A DNA stretch of 64,000 nt from Ricordea florida. Its lineage: Eukaryota > Cnidaria > Anthozoa > Corallimorpharia > Ricordeidae. The notes under the pieces were generated by a model that worked only from the letters and a program-made list of their open reading frames with translations, ran no database searches and was not told where the DNA came from. The DNA is taken from assembly GCA_949710005.1 (NCBI GenBank), contig OX453280.1, forward strand, positions 10,737,605-10,801,604. Direction: 5' to 3'. Position numbers and translations under genes: made by a program. Below are positions 1-10,212 of the stretch, piece by piece (the stretch's first letter is position 1; each line of letters begins with the position of its first letter).

Positions 1-1115
1 ACATTCATGACCTAAACGTTGAAAATCTTGGTGGCAAACTTGGTTCCTTGGTATTTTCGGGAACAGCAACACAATTTTCTCTTTTCCTTCAGAGTTATTT
101 ACATTTTGAAAACTCGACTCCATTTTGATTTCTTCTCCTTGCGAAACTGCGAGGATATCTGTCATGCTAGGACGACAGGAATTCATTGTGTTGTGGTCAT
201 TTTTAGATTGAATAATGTTTCATATCTGTCTGAATTTGAAAGAGGGTACTTGCGCATATCACCAAGCCAGCTTTCACTATAGAAGACAGATAACAAAACT
301 AGAAGCATAGCCAGCTCTTTAACTTGGACACTACACAATTACATTTACGCATGACACTCATCTGTCATGAAGGCTAGGGGTAAGCATGTCTGGCTGAAAA
401 ATGCAACTGGACAGGCTTAGCGTGTTTGCAAAACCGGCAAAACGGCTGCACCTTTTTAAAATAGAATTTAGCCATTAGACAAACGCATCCGCCGGCACCC
501 CTCATACCTTAAGGAAACGCATCCATCGCTAAATCACGCACGACCAGTTAGGCCTATGGCTGGTGTTAGGTCATAACACTGGCCTTGATGTCAAGTCCCC
601 GAAGTTTAGAGGTGGGCTGAAGATTGGAGACGGACAGTCCCAAAAATGATGGAGTAAACAAAATTCTAGAGGGCATCATTTTCCCATTTTCTTTTATCCA
701 GCCCAAGAATAGTATTTGAACTATTTTAATTGTCTTAACGTTTTTGGCATTCTGAGACTCTCGAATTAAAAAAAAAAATAACAGCTGAATTTGTGATGAT
801 CGCTCCAGTTTCCATTGCTATTGAATGGAAAAACAAGGCATTTTGCTAGATATCAACAAGGCGTCTGCTGTATTAATTAAATCAGAAAAAGTAAATATCA
901 AGCAGTAACTCGTACCTTCCGACTTTCCGATTAGCTCCATCTGTTTCAACGAAGTGCCAGTCTCAAGCAATGCGTCTCGCCCTTCTCGTTTAGCTACTGA
1001 CAACTCAGGCAGAATTCTTGCGCAAATCCACTCCTGTTGAACCAGGACAAGAAGTTTGGGTGATCTCCTTACGATCTGCAACATTTCTTTCCGGTCTATA
1101 ATACACAAGTGACGG
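1..1115 (-). pseudogene. Copy A of an uncharacterised two-exon gene, partial, running off the left edge
   Basis: On the minus strand, 1115-916 encodes the same peptide as the last 200 nt of the exon in copy B (10,619-10,818), including residues IIDRKEMLQIVRRSPKLLV. It ends at the same GAAG|gtac donor. A 757-nt intron (915-159) matches the 756-nt intron of copy B. From 158 downward a second exon reads ILAVSQGEEIKMESS and continues past position 1. The splice phase is compatible: one leftover G plus AT. Just upstream of 1115 the minus strand reads tttttag|CCGTC, a good acceptor, at a point where copy B has continuous coding sequence. I do not recognise the protein. No 5' part of the gene is visible in 1,118-4,900, so this copy is truncated or has distant exons. 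Confidence 0.5.
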
Positions 1116-1117
1116 CT
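1..1117 (-). repeat. Repeat block A, inverted relative to blocks B and C
   Basis: Positions 1-1117 are the near-identical reverse complement of 10,617-11,733 (block B). Positions 1 to about 655 also match 4,912-5,572 (block C) in inverted orientation. Homology continues beyond the left edge. The block carries exon and intron sequence of a host gene, so it is better read as a segmental gene duplication than as a transposon end. Confidence 0.75.
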
Positions 1118-4100
1118 AAAAATATACTAAAGTCACGTTACTTAACCTTAGTACATTGGTCTAGTGTTTACACTGGCTCAAATAACTTAAGTTGATCTGT
1201 CAACACTCCCGCTAGCTGCCTTAACTACGTCATGGAATCGAATTGGCGGGAAATTCTAAAACTATGCTCGCTTCAAGAAGTAAAGTGGTGGCTTTCGTGG
1301 CCATCACAGTGCAGTGAATTAACAGGAGCAAATTGAGGTGCCAGCATGTGCATAGGCGCAGACCTCATTCCATAATGTTGCGGGGGAAAATCCGGTGGTT
1401 GATCGTATGCACTAGCTATATATAGTACGCGTGGTTATATGCGAAGAAATATATCGATCATTATTACACAACGAAGGATCGAAGTTTGTCTAGAGAAAGT
1501 TGTAAATAAAAATAAAAAGTACAATGCCTTCTTTTACCTGACAGATTGTTCGCCGTACGAAGATCGATCCAATCGTTTTCTGACTTTTCTGTTATCTCCC
1601 ATGATAGAAACGCTTGGCCGAAAACGTGACAATCGCACGATCTGCTCACCGCGGGATGCGACATATTACGCCGCCACAAGCGGTTACAGTTACCAACTGT
1701 AACCATGCCTAATCACAACTTTTACCTCGGTTAAATTTCTTTTGTCTTTTTCGGCATTTACCAAAGTATCAGTTGGCGTTTACACACGGAAAATGTTTAC
1801 CTAGGTAAGTATACTCTGCTACCTCAGTAAACCGTTCAAGTCTAAACACGGCATGTAATAACAGACTTTTACAGCATGCTTAAGTTGTGTACATAACTGC
1901 GATGATTAATCAATGTCCTTACGTATTTCTCCGCAGTTCAAATATATGGTCTTCCATATATATTCACTTGCATAACAGACTTTTCTGCTCTTGATGAAAG
2001 CTGAACAAATCAAAAATCGATAAATAAACCAATTTTTTATCGCGTTTGTGGTCTTACCTTGCCTATTTCACAGCTCGTTTTTATTTAGTAAAAAAAAACA
2101 TGTCTCAGTTACACGGGAATTGAACTTGAAAATAAATGAGAGTGATGCCAACAGGTTCGTTTCATGCCTCCGCATAATTAAAGGCGCGGCAATGAAAGGT
2201 GATTGTCGGCACGTGTGTAAAGAAACATTCGCATCACAAAATTTTACAATGCCGCAATATTCGACGCATCAGTGCAATGTTCTTAGCTAGCACTCTGCCT
2301 TGAGTTAAAGAGTATAATCCCATTTCAAGCGATTTCTTAGACCCAGTAGATCCTGAGATATCAATTTTACTGAGGACAGATTTTAACAAGCGCCATTATT
2401 CTCAATGAAACATCGAAAACAATGGTTGTGAAAATTTATTAATTGCACGCAGAAGGAGACCATGTCAACAAAAACAAGGGATGATGTTTTTACTTGATTA
2501 AAAAGGTAACTGACAACAATTTACAATCTCCGATCATTTATGGTAAGTGTAGCTACGTGTAGTTTTGAGTCAATATGCCCGGTGTAAAACGTGCACGTCA
2601 GAGTTTCAAGATGATTTTGGAAATCGCTTTTCACTAGTCAAATTAAAATTGTTATTTAGGGATGCGGGTTATCTGCCAGTGCGGGTAATCTGTTGAAAGT
2701 GTTTTCTCGCTATTGGAAAAATTGACTGATGCGGGTTATCTGCCGCGCGGGTAAACGGCCGGAAATTACGGGGTAGTTCACGAATGTGATTACGACGGGT
2801 CAGGCCTTTGACATTGATCAACGACGCATTCAGGGTGTTTGATTCTTTTTCCGGGTTAATTTACTTAAACCCATACACGATTTCAAAGGAATTTGCCATT
2901 TGGTTTCAGTGCCGTATACAACAACACAGGTAAAATATAACGAATACTTAGGGAAACCTTCAGTGGTAGCCTGAATCTGAAATAATCTTAGCTTTAGTCA
3001 GCTCCTGTCAACTATATCGAACACACTCCTTATAATCTACGATTAGTCACCTAGCTTGTTTTCTTACTCCGGTCAATTCAATTCGGGTTGTGCGGCTTCA
3101 GTCAAACATTTAACTCGGACAAGTATTGTGGGGATATATAGTTTCTAAAGAAACATTTGATTCGGACAACCGAGTATCCACTGTAATGTGGTAGTGGTGA
3201 TAGACGTCCCATTTCACATGCACTCGAATCTAACTAGTTATATTTACCCGGAACTACACAATCTTAAGCTAAAAAGTGCTTGGAAATTTGGCGGGACTGT
3301 GTTTTCACGAATTAATTTTGCCGGGCGACCTCCTAATAGCAGCAATAATGTGTAGAGGACAATAGGTAGTGTTTGGTTCATGCTGCCCTGTAACAAAGTA
3401 CACATGATTTAACACGACTGAATGAGGAACGTTTTTCAGTCGTATGTGGTGTTCCGTGTTCGAGGAAGAAGAGCAAACGCCAGGCTGGAAGGCCGGCAGA
3501 AGAGTAGCTCAACACAAATCATGGTAAGAAGGCAAAGGTCACGCAGTTGTGAAATCGTTTGTGCGCCATATTAGCTTTACATCCGAGAGTTTTCGTAAGG
3601 AGTCGATTCAGTTAGGTACATGTGAAATGCGACGTTTATCACGACGATAAGTCGACTTCAATTTTAGAATGCGATGTTTATAACAAATGGAACTGATTTT
3701 TCAATTTTATTCAACTAAAAGAAACAGAATTTGGTTCCGGTACATATGAAATGCCACTTTTATCATCGGCCTAATTTTGACTGACGACCTCTCATTCAGT
3801 CAACCATAATGGCTGACGTTTGAAACGCATTCAAGATTCGCAGACAAATTGTGCCAAAAATCTGTTATTGTACTACCAATGCTTCTATGCTTAGTTCAGA
3901 GAAATATTTCTAAGATGTTCGATACCTCTCAAAACTGGTTTTCACACGCAAGCGAAGGAGTCGGGGAGCGCTTACAAGTCGAAAGCGGAGTTACAATGTC
4001 GAAGACACAGAAGCGAAAGATCCATTTCACTTCTTCCTGCGACTTCGATTTTGAATCCAGTCTTTGGCCACAGAAACTCGATCTTCATGAACTAATCTTT

Positions 4101-4911
4101 TAAGCAATTTACTGAAACACTCTATCAATTCGTTGTTGTGAATGGCGCTAAATTTATATTCGGTTTCAAGTATAGTCGAATTCGGCATTTGGCAAAAGCA
4201 GAGAAGCAGTACAACAACATAGTAAAAAATGTTAAATGTCAATACTTACGGCTTTCTTTGTGGCTTTCACAGTAATTGGGCAAGGTCAAGAAGACTGATG
4301 CTGCAAAAAGTAGTACTAGTTGTAGCCTGAACCATGAAACGAAGGGGGCTTTCCATTCACCGAAAATTTTCGACTATCAAACTTTGGGTGGGGATTTTGG
4401 TTGACAAAAGAACTTTTTGTCGTTCTTTTTATGGCCTTTTTATTGTTTTGAGGGGATTAGGCTTCATTGTTTGCAAAACAATGGCTGCAAAAATCCCATG
4501 GCAGCTCGATTTTTTACAATAACTGAGCGAATTCTCGCGCGCTGATTGGCTAATTTTTATCATCAATAAGAGTACAGACACATAAAATTTTAATTTATGA
4601 AAGGTTTTTTCGCGTGATAAGTGAGCTGTCAAACAGTCAGATTTTTACCCAATCAAATTGTATTACGTGTTGTCACGAGCCAATGAGAAGGCGAGAAAAG
4701 TTATTGAGAATAGTTGCGCCCTGATTGCGTCAATTTAAATAAAATTCTGCATTATTCGAGTTTACTTGCTGTTTACTTGCGTTTTCTTTTCATTTAAGTC
4801 TTCATTTGACCTTTTTCGCGTTTTGTTATTGTAAAAAACAAATTGACGTCCGTTTTTTATGCGTCTGTCGTCTTATTGATGATAAATTGCGTCATAACAT
4901 TGTCAAAGTTT
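1118..4911. other. No convincing gene; AT-rich non-coding sequence
   Basis: Only short open frames without family features are present. The phrase ATGCGGGTTATCTGCC occurs twice near 2,660-2,750, suggesting a small degenerate repeat. Nothing else is supportable. Distant exons of the duplicated gene could be hidden here, but I see none. Confidence 0.5.
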
Positions 4912-6165
4912 GTTTACTCCATCATTATTGGGACTGTCCGTCTCCAATCTTCAGCCCACCTCTAAACTTCGGGGACTTGACATCAAGGCCAGTGTTATGA
5001 CCTAACACCAGCCATCGGCCTAACTAGTGATGCGTGATTTAGCGGGGGATGCGTTTGCTTAAGGTATGAGGGGTGCCGGCGGATGCGTTTGTCTAATGGC
5101 TAAATTCTATTTTAAAAAGCTGCAGCCGTTTTGCCGGTTTTGGAAACACGCTAAGCCTGTCCAGTTGCATTTTTCAGCCAGACATGCTTACCCCTAGCCT
5201 TCATGACAGATGAGTGTCATGCGTAAATGTGATTGTGTAGTGTCCAAGTTAAAGAGCTGGCTATGCTTCTAGTTTTGTTATCTGTCTTCTATAGTGAAAG
5301 CTGGCTTGGTGATATGCGCAACTACCCTCTTTCAAATTCAGACAGATATGAAACATTATTCAATCTAAAAATGACCACAACACAATGAATTCCTGTCGTC
5401 CTAGCATGACAGATATCCTCGCAGTTTCGCAAGGAGAAGAAATCAAAATGGAGTCGAGTTTTCAAAATGTAAATAACTCTGAAGGAAAAGAGAAAATTGT
5501 GTTGCTGTTCCCGAAAATACCAAGGAACCAAGTTTGCCACCAAGATTTTCAACGTTTAGGTCATGAATGTGTGTTTTTCATTCAACTTGCGACAAACTCT
5601 GAAATCATCTAGGATCAGGCCTAAGATCTTTCTCTTTGTATCTTGGAAAGCCAACTCGCTCGACGTTTTCTTTTCACAGTTCGATCTTTAGATAATTCCA
5701 GTTATACGAAGAAAGCCAAAAAAACGTTTGTTCCTTTTTCTATTAGAACAGTTTAAACAACTAAATATAGCGCATGAGTTCTTCATACCGAGAGGAAATC
5801 GTTAATACACACACTCGAGCCTAAGGATGTGCGTTTTTTTTTTTTCAACCAATTCATGAGATCACATGTAGTGACGCTATATCTGAAATGAGTTTACCCC
5901 GTTGATAATAAGTGACGTTAATTCCATTTGTTGCAGTGGAACTCCGCCTCACGGACACCCCAGTAAAACGGACATTCTGGTTTTACGGACAGTTTTTATC
6001 CGTGCTTTGTAAAGGCTGGTTTTCACTTCACAGCTTCAAAGCTTTGTAATTATGACGCTGTTGTCCGGCGTTTTTACAGTCTCAGTTTGTGTGAAATTTC
6101 GATGTCGCTATTGACAACTTGAACTTCAAGGGCGACTTCCTCGGTAGACGCGTACGAGTTTTCAG
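4912..6165 (+). repeat. Repeat block C, direct copy of block B
   Basis: From TTTGTTTACTCC near 4,910 the sequence follows 11,080-12,315 almost base for base, with only small differences such as CTCGGTAGACGCG against CTTGGTAGACGCG. It includes the 3' part of the intron, the terminal exon, its 3' flank and the edge of a LINE ORF1 fragment. Together with block A it forms inverted arms of about 655 bp around 660-4,910. Confidence 0.75.
5413..5612 (+). CDS. Terminal exon of the duplicated gene, copy C (open)
   Basis: After a gcatgacag acceptor the frame reads ILAVSQGEEIKMESSFQNV, passes NNSEGKEKIVLLFPKIPRN, and ends NSEII with TAG at 5610-5612. The exon is 200 nt (2 + 198). It fits a preceding exon ending in phase 1, which is what copy B's donor at 10,818 provides. 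Unlike copy B, this copy has no internal stop. The upstream coding exon is missing next to it: sequence 5' of 4,912 is unrelated to blocks A and B. Function unknown. The charged, Ser/Asn-rich first half followed by a hydrophobic IVLLF stretch gives no family match I can name. Confidence 0.45.
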
Positions 6166-6548
6166 GAACCCTATGGAATTCTAACCTGTGTTCACGAGAG
6201 CTCTGTTTGAGATTATGCAGAAACTCGTTTAAGTAATTTATCTCTTTAGTATGTAGCTGCAAATCCTTCCTTGCAGACTCAAGCGAAGTCGTCGTTACAT
6301 GCAATTTTTTCTTCTAACTTGATGTTGGCCTCAAGTTTCTTCGAGTCACGGAGCTTATTATCGCTGAGTTGAAGGGAAGATTTCAGTTCATCTTATTCTT
6401 CCATGAACGTTTTGTCCTCGCGCATAATGAAAGATAGTGATATCCGAATGTCGACTAACACCGCTTTGATTTCATGTATATTTGGCTCGCTTTGTTCGCT
6501 TGAAGGGGTGTCATCGTTCTTTATTTCAACCGCACCAGTATCCGCCAT
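6064..6548 (-). pseudogene. LINE ORF1-type coiled-coil protein fragment, broken
   Basis: On the minus strand an ATG at 6548 opens MADTGAVEIKNDDTPSSEQS followed by SEPNIHEIKAVLVDIRISLS. A stop and frame breaks follow. A later stretch (6304-6074) reads LEFHRVPENSYASTEEVALE and DIEISHKL. This layout, with an acidic start, a heptad-rich middle and then an EFHGIPE-like and EISHKL motif, is the pattern I know from ORF1 proteins of L1/Tx1-like LINEs in cnidarians. No endonuclease or RT is attached. The same 3' edge is present in block B up to 12,315, so this LINE fragment predates the block duplication. Confidence 0.5.
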
Positions 6549-6633
6549 GTTGTATGTCTTGGCAGCCGGGTTTTCATGGGAGTCTTCTGCAGGTTCAAAG
6601 TGACCCCCCCCCCACCTTTTTTTGTTTTATTTC

Positions 6634-7057
6634 TTACCACGTGGCATCAAAACACTGATTTTGCGATGCGAAATTTTCTCTTATTTGATCGATAAGCACC
6701 GAAAGAGGAAGGGTAGAAGCGCTCCGCTTAAAACACACATCCACCCTGTTCGGGCCCGAGGGAGCAAAATACAAGTGGCTGTCAGTAGGTTTTGAATAAA
6801 CATCAGTTTGGATAAAACCATCGAGCAAATGGAGTGGGACATCTAAGAAATTAAGTTTTCTTTTCGAATTGACCCAAGTCAAATTTAATCGTACGATACA
6901 GAGAATCATTGTACGTATGGTGAAAGAATTCCGGCCAGCAAGGCCCCGTTACCAGAAATGAAAAATATCTTCCCGATATCGCCACCATTGTGAGGGCTTG
7001 ATAGGGACACAAATATTTGGCTTTGTGGTCTATTTCCCCTATTCCTGTTAAATCCAT
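6634..7057 (-). pseudogene. Reverse-transcriptase fragment, Penelope-like (C-terminal part)
   Basis: The minus-strand frame contains NSKRKLNFLDVPLHLLDGFI followed by QTDVYSKPTDSHLYFAPSGP. The combination of FLD-V-L-DG-I-TD-Y-KPTD-H-Y is the post-YxDD region of Penelope-like reverse transcriptases, especially the KPTD-H-Y motif. The reading frame changes near 6,900-6,850. Only about 90 residues are left, with no GIY-YIG domain, so this is a dead fragment. A DIRS-type RT is a less likely alternative. Confidence 0.45.
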
Positions 7058-7929
7058 CTCACATCAGCTTACATGAGGGGTGGCCGGACGGACGGACGCT
7101 ACCAAAATTTCTTGACTTCATAGATTATCAAATATTCTTACTCATGGCGCTCCGCTGGGTGCACGCGGGAGCTCCGCTACAAAAGCAAGTGGGCAGCGTT
7201 CACTATAATGAACTTAGCTGGCTTGTATGTGGTTATGCTCAATCTCACTATGTCTTTACAAATATTTTACTCTCTACCAGCGAAACCCTCTTTTCACCTC
7301 CAAGTTAGCCTGGTTTCTCTTTTTGTTTGTCTTTTTTTGTTTAATCGGCTAGCTGATTCGTTCGTATGTTGCTCTTTACAACTTGTTATTATTGGTAATT
7401 AATAATGCAAATAAATATCAACAGTATAAAGGACTAGTACACCCCTATCAGCGAAACTGCTCAACTCAATGGAGTGTGTGATTGCAAACTAATTCATTTT
7501 TACAAATACGAAGTCAACATAACATAGCAAATTTTCCATCACCAATTCACACTAGGACGGAAGACTCATTCGACAATTTGCTCGTCTGGAATGAGCCTGG
7601 ATGGATTCATTGCTGTCCTCTTGTGTGAATACAGCTAACTCTCTGGTCAGACCATTGCCACGGATTTTAAATTCATTTTTAAATCCGTTTGATTGCCAGT
7701 TGGAAAGCCAGTTTCAAAGTAAAAATTCTCCATAGTGATCCCAAGCATTTCATACGTACTGATTAGGGGAATGTGTTAGAATATCGTCGTGTATGATAAC
7801 ATTCATTTGTCATGATGCCTTGATACTACGTTATGATATCAATAAGAGAAACTGAGCTCTGATCCGTTGGACAGACCTGCAAGAATATAAAGAACTGAAT
7901 TGGAATTACATTTGTCTTAGTTTTTGCAG
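7058..7929. other. No gene seen; intron-like sequence before the exon at 7,930
   Basis: AT-rich sequence with no supported open frame. The phrase GGAGCTCCGC near 7,168 recurs near 20,522, pointing to a dispersed repeat. The final pyrimidine-rich stretch and ttttgcag at 7,925-7,929 act as the acceptor of the next exon. Confidence 0.4.
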
Positions 7930-8354
7930 GTGCATGTAATGATATCAAAATTGAGCACGACATTAAAAACATTTATCCGCAACCGAAGTCAGATGAAGAA
8001 AACAAGCGTAAAAGGGACCAAATCAACGGTTGCATTATGGCGCATATCAGCACCTCCTCTCCTCTTTCCCACCAATTGGGAAGCTGCAATCAGTATGGTA
8101 ATCACCTGATGAAAAATGGAGTTTTTATAACAGATGCCGAAAAAGGCAGTGTCATCATTACTGTCGAATGTGAAACGATGGAGGCGTTAAACGAACTGTG
8201 GGAGGATTACAAGAGCGGAAGATTGAACAGAATGGCTGAGAAATGCTTAATAACGGAGGACCTGAAATCAAGTTGTGGGTGTCAAGAGATTAAATTAAAG
8301 ACACGAATTGAAGAGGAGACCTACATCAAATACCGGGAGACCCTAATAAGAAAA
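7930..8354 (+). CDS. Internal exon with a TRADD-N/NLR-associated-type domain (putative)
   Basis: After the acceptor tttttgcag the frame (phase 2) runs open for about 140 codons: ACNDIKIEHDIKNIYPQPKS, then KRKRDQINGCIMAHIS, then GVFITDAEKGSVIITVECET, LNELWEDYKSGRLNRMAEKC and LKTRIEEETYIKYRETLIRK. A candidate donor AAAA|gttgag lies at 8355 and is weak. The pattern GS-V-I-V-C-T-LE-LW-DY-SGRLN-AE-CLIT-L followed by IKLKTRIEEE resembles a domain I recall as repeated in coral and anemone proteins related to TRADD/NLR signalling. That assignment is from memory and should be tested. Upstream and downstream exons of this gene were not recognised, so it may be one exon of a larger gene or a stranded gene fragment. 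Confidence 0.5.
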
Positions 8355-8691
8355 GTTGAGGCTTTTTTTCTAGTATCAATTTTCTCTTTCTCGTTATGTC
8401 AATAACCATGACAAACTGACTGAGCGAGTATTTTAGAAACAATGACAAAATACGTAAGAATATCATGAGCTGATTACATTCCCTGGGAATTAGCTCCCAG
8501 AATTAGCCTTAATTTCGAGTCTCAGATCTTGCAAAAGACACATCACTATTTGGTTGGAAGAACTTTTTATACCAAGCTCTGCCTTTTATGTCTTTTATGC
8601 TGGTTATTCTAAAATCAGTCTTAAAAACTATCGACACAAATGGCATCAACAGTGACGTTGAGGAGAATATAGAATCAATGTGACGTCTGTA
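8355..8691. other. No gene seen
   Basis: Non-coding spacer between the exon and the foldback element. The minus-strand open frame that crosses into the element is produced by the repeat itself. Confidence 0.4.
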
Positions 8692-9868
8692 GAAGGCACA
8701 AGTGTAATAAATGGACCCAAGCGTAATAAAGGTCCCATCTGTAATAACTTTTGGACCCAAGCGTAATGAAGGTCCTATCTGTAATAACATTTGGACACAA
8801 GCGTAATAAAGTTCACATCTGTAATGAACTTACATAATATGAGACATGTCCACAATAGTACATCTATAATCTTTAACCTTAAATTATATGGCTGACGTCA
8901 CAGGTCACGTGACAAAGCTATTTGAATGGAAAAAGATAGGCCAACAACTCTTGTCGTGGCTCTCGGGCAAGTTTTCGCAATTACTGACCACGACTGAACA
9001 TGCTTTAAAAAAAAGGTCAGAGTTTCAGAACAAGCAAATATGTCGCATGTTTCCCGTTCCGTTCGCTTTGATAAACTGATAGGTTAAACAGTTTTCAATA
9101 CAGTGGAATTGTGTTCATTTCCCCCCCCCCCCCCTGTATTCATTTCGGTCATTTTCGCATCTTTTCACTCACGACTGAATTTGGCTACATTTACTAACAT
9201 AACTCCCTCAAAAGGTGAGGTATGAGTATTACGCTTCGCCTCGAGTTTTTTAACCTGACAATACACTCGTGCTCGTTTTTTGAATAGTCTAAAAATCTCC
9301 GATGTAGATCAACTCATTCTTGCTCTAATATCTAGACTTGGGCTTACTTTGCTCTACAAAATTGGAAAGAAAGTCTATCCATGTCTTTATCAGGTATAAA
9401 GACACTCATTAAACACTAATTTCTTTTGTTTTTCCTTTATCGATTATTAATGAATTTTGAAATACCATGTACAATGTCAGGAGTCACTCGATAAAATCTC
9501 AATTTCATTAATATCTTCATTGTTTTAACATTAGACTCACCCTCACTGGCCATAAAACATCGGAAGATAAAATCAGGTGACTTTATACCTTTTGCCTCTT
9601 ATTGGTCATAATTTGTTGTTGGCATATTACCAGTTTGAGTATAAAGCTAATTAGGACCTTTATTACGCTTGGGTCCAAATGTTATTACAGATGGGACCTT
9701 TATTACACTTGGGTCCAAAAGTTATTACAGATGGGACCTTTATTACGCTTGGGTCCAAATGTTATTACAGATGGGACCTTTATTACGCTTGGGTCCAAAA
9801 GTTATTACAGATAAGACCTTTATTACGCTTGGGTCCATTTATTACACTTGTGCCTTCTACAGACGTCT
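8692..9868. mobile_element. Foldback/MITE-like element with inverted 40-bp satellite arms
   Basis: The left end GACGTCTGTAGAAGGCACAA (8692) is matched by TTGTGCCTTCTACAGACGTC at 9849-9868. Inside the termini each arm continues into copies of a 40-bp unit containing GGGTCCAAATGTTATTACAG. The unit is in one orientation on the right (9,671-9,870) and the opposite on the left (about 8,718-8,830). The core between 8,831 and 9,650 encodes nothing recognisable and contains a poly-C run at 9,121-9,134. This is the structure of a non-autonomous foldback element. The target-site duplication is not clear. Confidence 0.6.
9655..9846 (+). repeat. Tandem array, exact 40-bp period, about 4-5 copies
   Basis: GGGTCC recurs at 9671, 9711, 9751, 9791 and 9831, an exact 40-bp period. 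Units alternate between CCAAATG and CCAAAAG. The array is the right arm of the foldback element, and its inverse (about 3 units) is the left arm. Open frames through it are artefacts of the period. Confidence 0.8.
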
Positions 9869-10212
9869 TTCGGACGTTTCGGATTAGATAATAATGAAGA
9901 AATAGTAGATTTTAATTGATAGAATGATATGATTTACGAATAACGAACGCAGGTTCAATCTTCTTATATGTGTCCAATGGACTTGCTAATTGTGATGAAG
10001 TACATTCCTAACCCGAAAGACATTTTGTAGGAATTATTAGTACAATTTGTAATTGTGGAAAATGAACTATCTCAGCCAGCACAAAAACAACCCACCAAAC
10101 TCAGCTCATTTGAGACCATTGATTTCTGGAACTGAATCCGACCCTTTTTATGGGAAACTAATTCTATTAATGTTTGGATACTCAATTACTTTTGTTTTGT
10201 TTGATCTTTTAG
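9869..10212. other. Spacer or intron before the copy B exon
   Basis: No independent gene. The frame of the next exon stays open upstream to an ATG at 10053 (MWKMNYLSQHKNN). However, ttttgtttgatcttttag at 10,195-10,212 is a strong acceptor, so 10,053-10,212 is more likely intron than coding. Confidence 0.4.

Noticed and set aside
19-282. Frame MKILVANLVPWYFREQQ present in all three blocks
   Set aside because: It is the antisense of the terminal exon and its flank. Conservation only reflects recent duplication of the block.
4027-4242. Minus-strand 71-codon frame with hydrophobic start
   Set aside because: No homologous features, no splice context. Not supported.
9655-9846. Possible CRISPR-like array with 40-bp period
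   Set aside because: Units are contiguous without variable spacers, and the sequence is a eukaryotic foldback element.
9602-9891. Overlapping open frames reading WDLYYTWVQ and GTFITLGSK repeats
   Set aside because: They arise from the 40-bp tandem satellite in three frames and have no independent support.
10053-10212. Extension of the copy B frame to ATG 10,053 with a hydrophobic segment
   Set aside because: A strong splice acceptor (gatcttttag) ends at 10,212, so this part is more likely intron. Kept only as an alternative start.
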